This document shows positions 7,525-11,185 of a stretch of 11,185 nucleotides of DNA, in pieces. The notes below the pieces were generated by a model. That model did no database searches. It was not told the DNA's origin and saw nothing but the letters and a program-made list of their open reading frames with translations. The stretch is from Verrucomicrobiaceae bacterium (GTDB lineage: Bacteria > Verrucomicrobiota > Verrucomicrobiae > Verrucomicrobiales > Akkermansiaceae). The stretch's first letter is position 1. Each line of letters opens with the position of its first letter. Where the stretch lies: contig CANBTO010000117.1 of NCBI GenBank assembly GCA_947372405.1, positions 1 to 11,185 on the forward strand, given 5' to 3'. Position numbers and translations under genes: made by a program.

Positions 7525-8679
7525 ATGAAAACAACGATCCATCAACAGTTCCGCGTTTGTGCACTGGTGTTCGCGTCGGCCACAGCGGCGCATGCACAGA
7601 TCTTCCCGGCCTTGATGTCTGATTCCCGCTACAACACCGCCATCGGCACCACAGCCCTTCATTATCTGCCCAGCGATAACTACCCCGGACAGAACAACAC
7701 CGCGTTGGGGTATGCCGCGCTCTACAACGAAACGTATGGAAACAACAACACCGCCACCGGCAACCTCGCGCTTTGCGCCAATACGACGGGTGGGAGCAAC
7801 ACCGCCAGCGGAAGCCTGGCCCTCTATGCCAACAGATCCGGCGACTTCAACACCGCCAGCGGTTATGCCGCGATCTACCGCAACACGAGCGGCGACCACA
7901 ACACCGCCAACGGCAACCTCGCGCTCTGTTCAAACTCCACCGGCGCATGCAACACCGCCAGCGGCAGCCAGGCACTCCATGACAACAGAACCGGCCGCTT
8001 CAACACCGCCCATGGATACGTCTCTCTCTATCATAACACTACCGGCTATCAGAACACCGCCCTTGGCGTTGGCGCGCTTCGGAACAGCACGACCGGTCAT
8101 GACAACATCGCCATCGGATATGAGGCCGGCAGCAACCAGGATACCGGCTCATTCAACATCCAGATCGGAAACTTCGGCCGGACTTCGGACGACAGGACCA
8201 TACGCATCGGCAGGAACGGCGTGCAGACAAGGGCATATTTCGCAGGAATCTATCAAAACGTGCTCGTCGGCCGGACCATGGTGGTGGACTCCAACGGCAG
8301 GCTCGGAGTGATGGCTGCCACCACCGCGCGCACCACGACGGACGCCACCCCGATGGCACGGAATACCGACAAGCTCGCGTTACTGCGCCCCGTTACTTTC
8401 TGTTGCCAGGGAGAATCCGGGAGGGTCAGCCATTACGGCCTGGTCGCGGAAGAGGTCGCGAAGGTCTATCCCGAGCTCGTCATACAGGGCGAGGATGGTG
8501 CCATCGATGGCGTGCGTTACGAACAACTCGTGCCGCTCTTGCTGAAGGAATCCCAGACCCAGGCGGCGGAGCTCCGCGAGCTCAGGCAACAGCTTGCGGA
8601 AATGCGTGCGTTCAAAGCCGAAGTCCAGGCTCTCCTGCACTCGACCCAAGCCGACACCCGCCAGACGGCTGAAAGGTGA
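7525..8679 (+). CDS. Secreted 17-residue-repeat protein with S74-type C-terminal chaperone domain
   Basis: A 384-residue exported protein, resembling bacterial tail-fibre/adhesin-like proteins. A signal peptide (1-24, ending AAHA) leads to a region where Asn recurs every 17 residues from 58 to 211 in units of the type NTAxGxxALxxNxTGxx, like the head repeats of trimeric beta-structured adhesins. A linker (220-270) follows, then a domain with LLRPVTF (286-292), HYGLVAEEVAKVYPELV (303-319) and VRYEQLVPLLL (330-340), characteristic of the Peptidase_S74 intramolecular chaperone. A heptad-like helical end (342-372) completes it. The family's usual Ser/Lys-containing segment before the domain (commonly S-x-x-R-x-K) appears as TTARTTTDATPM, so self-cleavage is doubtful. 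It likely forms a trimeric surface or secreted fibre. The gene stands alone between promoter and amidase. Ligand and cellular role are unknown. Confidence 0.78.
   Translation: MKTTIHQQFRVCALVFASATAAHAQIFPALMSDSRYNTAIGTTALHYLPSDNYPGQNNTALGYAALYNETYGNNNTATGNLALCANTTGGSNTASGSLALYANRSGDFNTASGYAAIYRNTSGDHNTANGNLALCSNSTGACNTASGSQALHDNRTGRFNTAHGYVSLYHNTTGYQNTALGVGALRNSTTGHDNIAIGYEAGSNQDTGSFNIQIGNFGRTSDDRTIRIGRNGVQTRAYFAGIYQNVLVGRTMVVDSNGRLGVMAATTARTTTDATPMARNTDKLALLRPVTFCCQGESGRVSHYGLVAEEVAKVYPELVIQGEDGAIDGVRYEQLVPLLLKESQTQAAELRELRQQLAEMRAFKAEVQALLHSTQADTRQTAER
7696..8154 (+). repeat. Nine 51-bp tandem coding repeats with a 153-bp higher-order period
   Basis: Each 51-bp unit starts with AACACCGCC or a close variant and encodes 17 residues. 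The units cycle in type after the NTAxG start: GY, GN, GS, GY, GN, GS, GY, then two divergent units. Units 7747-7899 and 7900-8052 therefore form two copies of a 153-bp block. By hand count the paired units match at 38, 43 and 34 of 51 bases. Confidence 0.9.
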
Positions 8680-8760
8680 CCGATACTCCAGCTTTCGGAA
8701 ATCATCCGCCCTGCCCGGTAGTCTGGAACATTTGGCAATCAAAGCCCCCGACAAATCCGG

Positions 8761-8789
8761 TTGTCAGCGGCGATATCGCTTGTTAAGAG
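8761..8789 (+). promoter_or_regulatory. Possible promoter of the amidase gene
   Basis: TTGTCA (8761-8766) matches the -35 consensus at five of six bases. With a 17-base spacer the -10 would be TAAGAG (8784-8789), a poor match. The predicted start would be only about six bases before the GTG at 8802, so the message would be nearly leaderless. Tentative. Confidence 0.3.
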
Positions 8790-8801
8790 TCTTTAAAGCC
8801 C

Positions 8802-9854
8802 GTGCAGCTCCCAACCCAGACCACCCGCTACCGGATTTCCATCGCCCGCCTCGCGTTCTCGCTGCTCGCGGGCGCATGGACCGTTGCCAGCCCGGTGGGT
8901 TCCGCCGCCACGGTGTCCGGCTGGGAAGTGGAGAAATTCGACGGCCGCGACTACGTTTCGGCGGAGAGTATCAAGAAGTTCTACAACTTCACCAAGGTCA
9001 CCCGCTCCGGCGACTCGCTCGTCCTTGAGAACGCAAAGGTGGAAATGAAGCTCAAGGTCGGCGGCAACGAGTGCCTGATGAACGGCGTCAAATTCATCTT
9101 CTCCAACAACATCGAAACCCATGGCGACAAGACCTACGTCTCGCGTATGGATCTCGCGAAGCTGATCGACCCGGTGCTCCGGCCGAATTATATCAAAAAC
9201 GCGGGGGACTTCCGCACGGTGATTCTCGATCCCGGCCACGGCGGCAAGGACCCCGGTGCCACCAACTCCCTCGGCATGGAGTGCACCTACAACCTCAAGG
9301 TCGCCCAACGGGTGAAAGACCTGCTCGTGGGACAGGGATTCAAGGTCCTCATGACCCGCCAGTCCAACGACTACCTCTCGCTTCAGGAACGCGTGGATTT
9401 CGCCAACGCCGTCGAGGAAAACGCGGTCTTCATCAGCATCCACTTCAACTCGGGCAGCCGGCCCGCGCGCGGCATCGAAACCTTCACCCTCTCGCCACCC
9501 GGAGTGTCCCACTACGGCCGCGGACTCGTCGCCGCGGACAACCAGGCCCGCACCGGCAACGAGCACGACTCCGCCAACATCGCGCTGGCCACCTCCGTCC
9601 ACGGCTCCATCCTGCGCCGCCTTCAGGACCACACCTTCGACCGCGGCATCAAGCGCGCGCGCTTCAGCGTGCTTTCCGGCGTCTGCCATCCGGCGATCCT
9701 GCTGGAAGGCGGGTTCATGAGCCACCCCTACGAGGCGCGCCTCATCGACAATGAGGCCTATCAGGCCGAAGTCGCCAAAGGCATCGTCGATGCGATCGCC
9801 AAATACCGCTACGCCGTGAGCTCGAGGCCCGCCGCTCCCAAGGCGGACCAGTGA
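8802..9854 (+). CDS. N-acetylmuramoyl-L-alanine amidase (Amidase_3), exported
   Basis: A 350-residue zinc amidase that cuts the bond between N-acetylmuramic acid and the stem-peptide L-alanine, a step in daughter-cell separation and wall turnover. A signal peptide covers about residues 1-35 (RISIARLAFSLLAG core, ending GSA-A). Residues 42-125 contain short motifs such as DGRDYVSAESI and GDKTYVSRMDLAKL, which resemble a copper-amine-oxidase-N-like domain often found on envelope hydrolases. The catalytic domain has TVILDPGHGGKDPGA (139-153) with Zn ligand H146, E160 in GMECTYNL, FISIHFNS (210-217) with H214, and ILLEGGFMSHPYEA (299-312) with catalytic E302. The start is a GTG at 8802; no upstream ATG gives a usable signal peptide. 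It is transcribed in the same direction as the repeat-protein gene 122 bases upstream but probably separately. Confidence 0.92.
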   Translation: MQLPTQTTRYRISIARLAFSLLAGAWTVASPVGSAATVSGWEVEKFDGRDYVSAESIKKFYNFTKVTRSGDSLVLENAKVEMKLKVGGNECLMNGVKFIFSNNIETHGDKTYVSRMDLAKLIDPVLRPNYIKNAGDFRTVILDPGHGGKDPGATNSLGMECTYNLKVAQRVKDLLVGQGFKVLMTRQSNDYLSLQERVDFANAVEENAVFISIHFNSGSRPARGIETFTLSPPGVSHYGRGLVAADNQARTGNEHDSANIALATSVHGSILRRLQDHTFDRGIKRARFSVLSGVCHPAILLEGGFMSHPYEARLIDNEAYQAEVAKGIVDAIAKYRYAVSSRPAAPKADQ

Positions 9855-10002
9855 TTCTACGAGGAACACACTCCACGACAAGCAGCGACTGGATTGCGAC
9901 GAAACTGGTCGCGCGGCATCAAGATCAAGTTAGCAGGATGGTTTCGACCGGGAGACCGGAAATCTCCATGAGAACCAAAGAACCTCAAAATCCTGAAGAG
10001 AC

Positions 10003-11185
10003 ATGAGAAGACTTTTAATTCCATGGACTTGTGGCCCCGTCAGGCGATTGCTTGAATTTAGCGTCGCTTTATTCGCGGCATTCCACGCATCAACACCATT
10101 GTATGCAGAGATTTCCGGAACCTCCTCCGTGGAGTGGCTCACATGTTCGTCAAAAATCGTTGTGTTAGGCCGGATTGCGGAGATCACCAGCGTGAAAGGG
10201 CCGGGAGACGTCATTTATGAGGATTGTGTTCTGAAGGTCAGTGAATCCATCAAAGGCGGTGCCGGGAAGGAGCTGGCCTTCTGCTATCGGCACCTTTCAG
10301 TGCAAGAAGAAAATTGGAAGATACCCGGCCAGGATCTGCTGGTGTTTCTATCCGTTTGGGAGGATCGCTATACCGATGAGCAGGCTCGCAGTGGTCAGTT
10401 TTCCGATCCCTACTATGAGATTCGAATGCATGGGAAGCTCGTGCCTACGGGCGGGCAATCTTCCTTCTGCATCATGACGCTTTCCAAACTCCCTGACTTG
10501 TTCGACAAGGACATGGCCAGAATCGCCGAACGCGAAACTGTTTTGAGTTTATGCCGCAAGTGGGCGGCATCTCCGATCATTCATTCAGTTCAGGAAGAGG
10601 TTCCGTTCGATAGTGAACTTCATCGGAAGTATTATGGGGGTAGTTCCGTATTGCTGACGGTGCCAGCGGAGGAGAAGCATCGGCTGAGGTTCCTCAAGAT
10701 GGCGGGATCCGGGGATCAATGGGAACGCGCCGACGCGGCCGCCGAGTTGTGGAAATTCCCAGGTGATGAGACAGAAGCCGTGCTACGTTCGTTGCTGAGC
10801 GACCAAACCGAAAACATTGGGTCATACTCCAGTGACACAATATCAAAAATTGAGTATGCAGTCCGCTCACGGGCATTTCGGAGTTTGCAGCAACTCGGCA
10901 AACCCGTTGAACCGCCACCTCTTGAACGAAAGCCGACTGCGGAGGAGCAAATGAAATACCGGCAGGACGCATGGCGGAAATCATTCAAACTTGCGTTGAA
11001 GGACGGTTGGGAGATGGCATCAATCGGCGATGGTGAAACCCGTATGGTCGGAGGTCGGGAATTTACGGTAGTATTCATACAGTTGAGCCAAGGTGCAGCG
11101 AAATGCGATCTTGCATTGATACCCAAGGAACTGGACCGAGACACAAATCCGGATCATGAGTATCTGGGAATCAACGGGCGAGACA
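10003..11185 (+). CDS. Unrecognised exported protein with HEAT-like segment, 3' end outside window
   Basis: An open frame of 394 codons without a stop, running off the right edge. I do not recognise a family. Residues 1-35 form a long signal peptide (basic n-region, hydrophobic SVALFAAF core, cleavage probably after PLYA). Residues 42-120 look beta-rich: KIVVLGRIAEI, DCVLKVSESIKG and GQDLLVFLSVW resemble a small barrel seen in many secreted proteins. Residues 225-300 are helical, with paired amphipathic helices (RADAAAELWKFPGDETEAVLRSLLSD, written in parts, and AVRSRAFRSLQQLG) suggesting HEAT-like repeats. A charged stretch and a new beta-rich part (340-372) follow. The ATG at 10003 has a partial GAAGAG two bases upstream, the only Shine-Dalgarno-like site in the window. 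Base composition is visibly lower in GC than that of the neighbours, hinting at transfer or relaxed constraint. Confidence 0.8.
   Translation, partial: MRRLLIPWTCGPVRRLLEFSVALFAAFHASTPLYAEISGTSSVEWLTCSSKIVVLGRIAEITSVKGPGDVIYEDCVLKVSESIKGGAGKELAFCYRHLSVQEENWKIPGQDLLVFLSVWEDRYTDEQARSGQFSDPYYEIRMHGKLVPTGGQSSFCIMTLSKLPDLFDKDMARIAERETVLSLCRKWAASPIIHSVQEEVPFDSELHRKYYGGSSVLLTVPAEEKHRLRFLKMAGSGDQWERADAAAELWKFPGDETEAVLRSLLSDQTENIGSYSSDTISKIEYAVRSRAFRSLQQLGKPVEPPPLERKPTAEEQMKYRQDAWRKSFKLALKDGWEMASIGDGETRMVGGREFTVVFIQLSQGAAKCDLALIPKELDRDTNPDHEYLGINGRD

Noticed and set aside
7696..8154. Regular spacing suggestive of a CRISPR array or minisatellite
   Set aside because: The 51-base period is in frame, encodes conserved 17-residue units and has no unique spacers, so it is a coding repeat.
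8793..9881. 362-codon minus-strand open frame
   Set aside because: It lies opposite the well-supported amidase gene and its Gly/Val/Asp-rich composition is that of a reverse-complement shadow.
9896..9912. Small dyad GCGAC/GTCGC after the amidase gene
   Set aside because: The stem is only 5 bp and no T-run follows, so it does not qualify as a terminator.
10694..11144. Minus-strand open frames near the right edge
   Set aside because: They overlap a plus-strand frame that stays open for 394 codons from a signal-peptide-bearing ATG; the reverse frames show no family features.

Overview
The window looks like a chromosomal segment of a GC-rich Gram-negative bacterium, most plausibly a Verrucomicrobiota member (Akkermansiaceae/Luteolibacter-like). 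The reasons are the mix of a sugar-catabolism block, secreted repeat proteins with an S74-type tail-fibre chaperone end, and start codons that almost never carry a Shine-Dalgarno sequence. There is no 16S gene or other taxonomic marker here, so the lineage is an inference. I see no insertion sequence, tRNA, rRNA, CRISPR array, integrase or phage module.

Layout. (1) 1-387: 3' end of dnaN (DNA polymerase III sliding clamp), closed by a hairpin-T terminator, then a gene-free stretch (388-615) with several small foldable elements. (2) 616-4579, minus strand: a sugar-catabolism series read as rhamnulokinase-like FGGY kinase (rhaB), a 299-base gap with a dyad, an aldose-1-epimerase-like protein, and a PfkB-family kinase 14 bases behind it. 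(3) 4711-5127, plus: a small secreted cytochrome b562-like four-helix protein, divergent from rhaB. (4) A near-perfect 17-bp bidirectional terminator (5149-5186) separates it from a convergent L,D-transpeptidase (5213-5854, minus). (5) 6059-7366, plus: xylose isomerase (xylA), divergent from the transpeptidase, with a clear terminator. (6) 7525-8679, plus: a secreted protein of ten regularly spaced 17-residue repeat starts ending in an S74 chaperone-like domain. (7) 8802-9854, plus: a secreted N-acetylmuramoyl-L-alanine amidase. (8) 10003 to the window edge, plus: an unrecognised secreted protein with a likely HEAT-like helical segment. It has visibly lower GC than its neighbours and is cut by the window end.

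How the genes fit together. rhaB, the mutarotase-like gene, the PfkB kinase and xylA form a sugar uptake/phosphorylation neighbourhood: anomer interconversion, isomerisation and phosphorylation of a deoxyhexose and/or pentose. No transporter, aldolase or regulator is in the window, so the substrate is not proven. The transpeptidase and the amidase are both envelope peptidoglycan enzymes but are not in one operon. No clearly new multi-gene system is visible. The items most worth a second look are the higher-order repeat of the adhesin/fibre-like protein, the unrecognised terminal gene, and the general absence of Shine-Dalgarno sequences.
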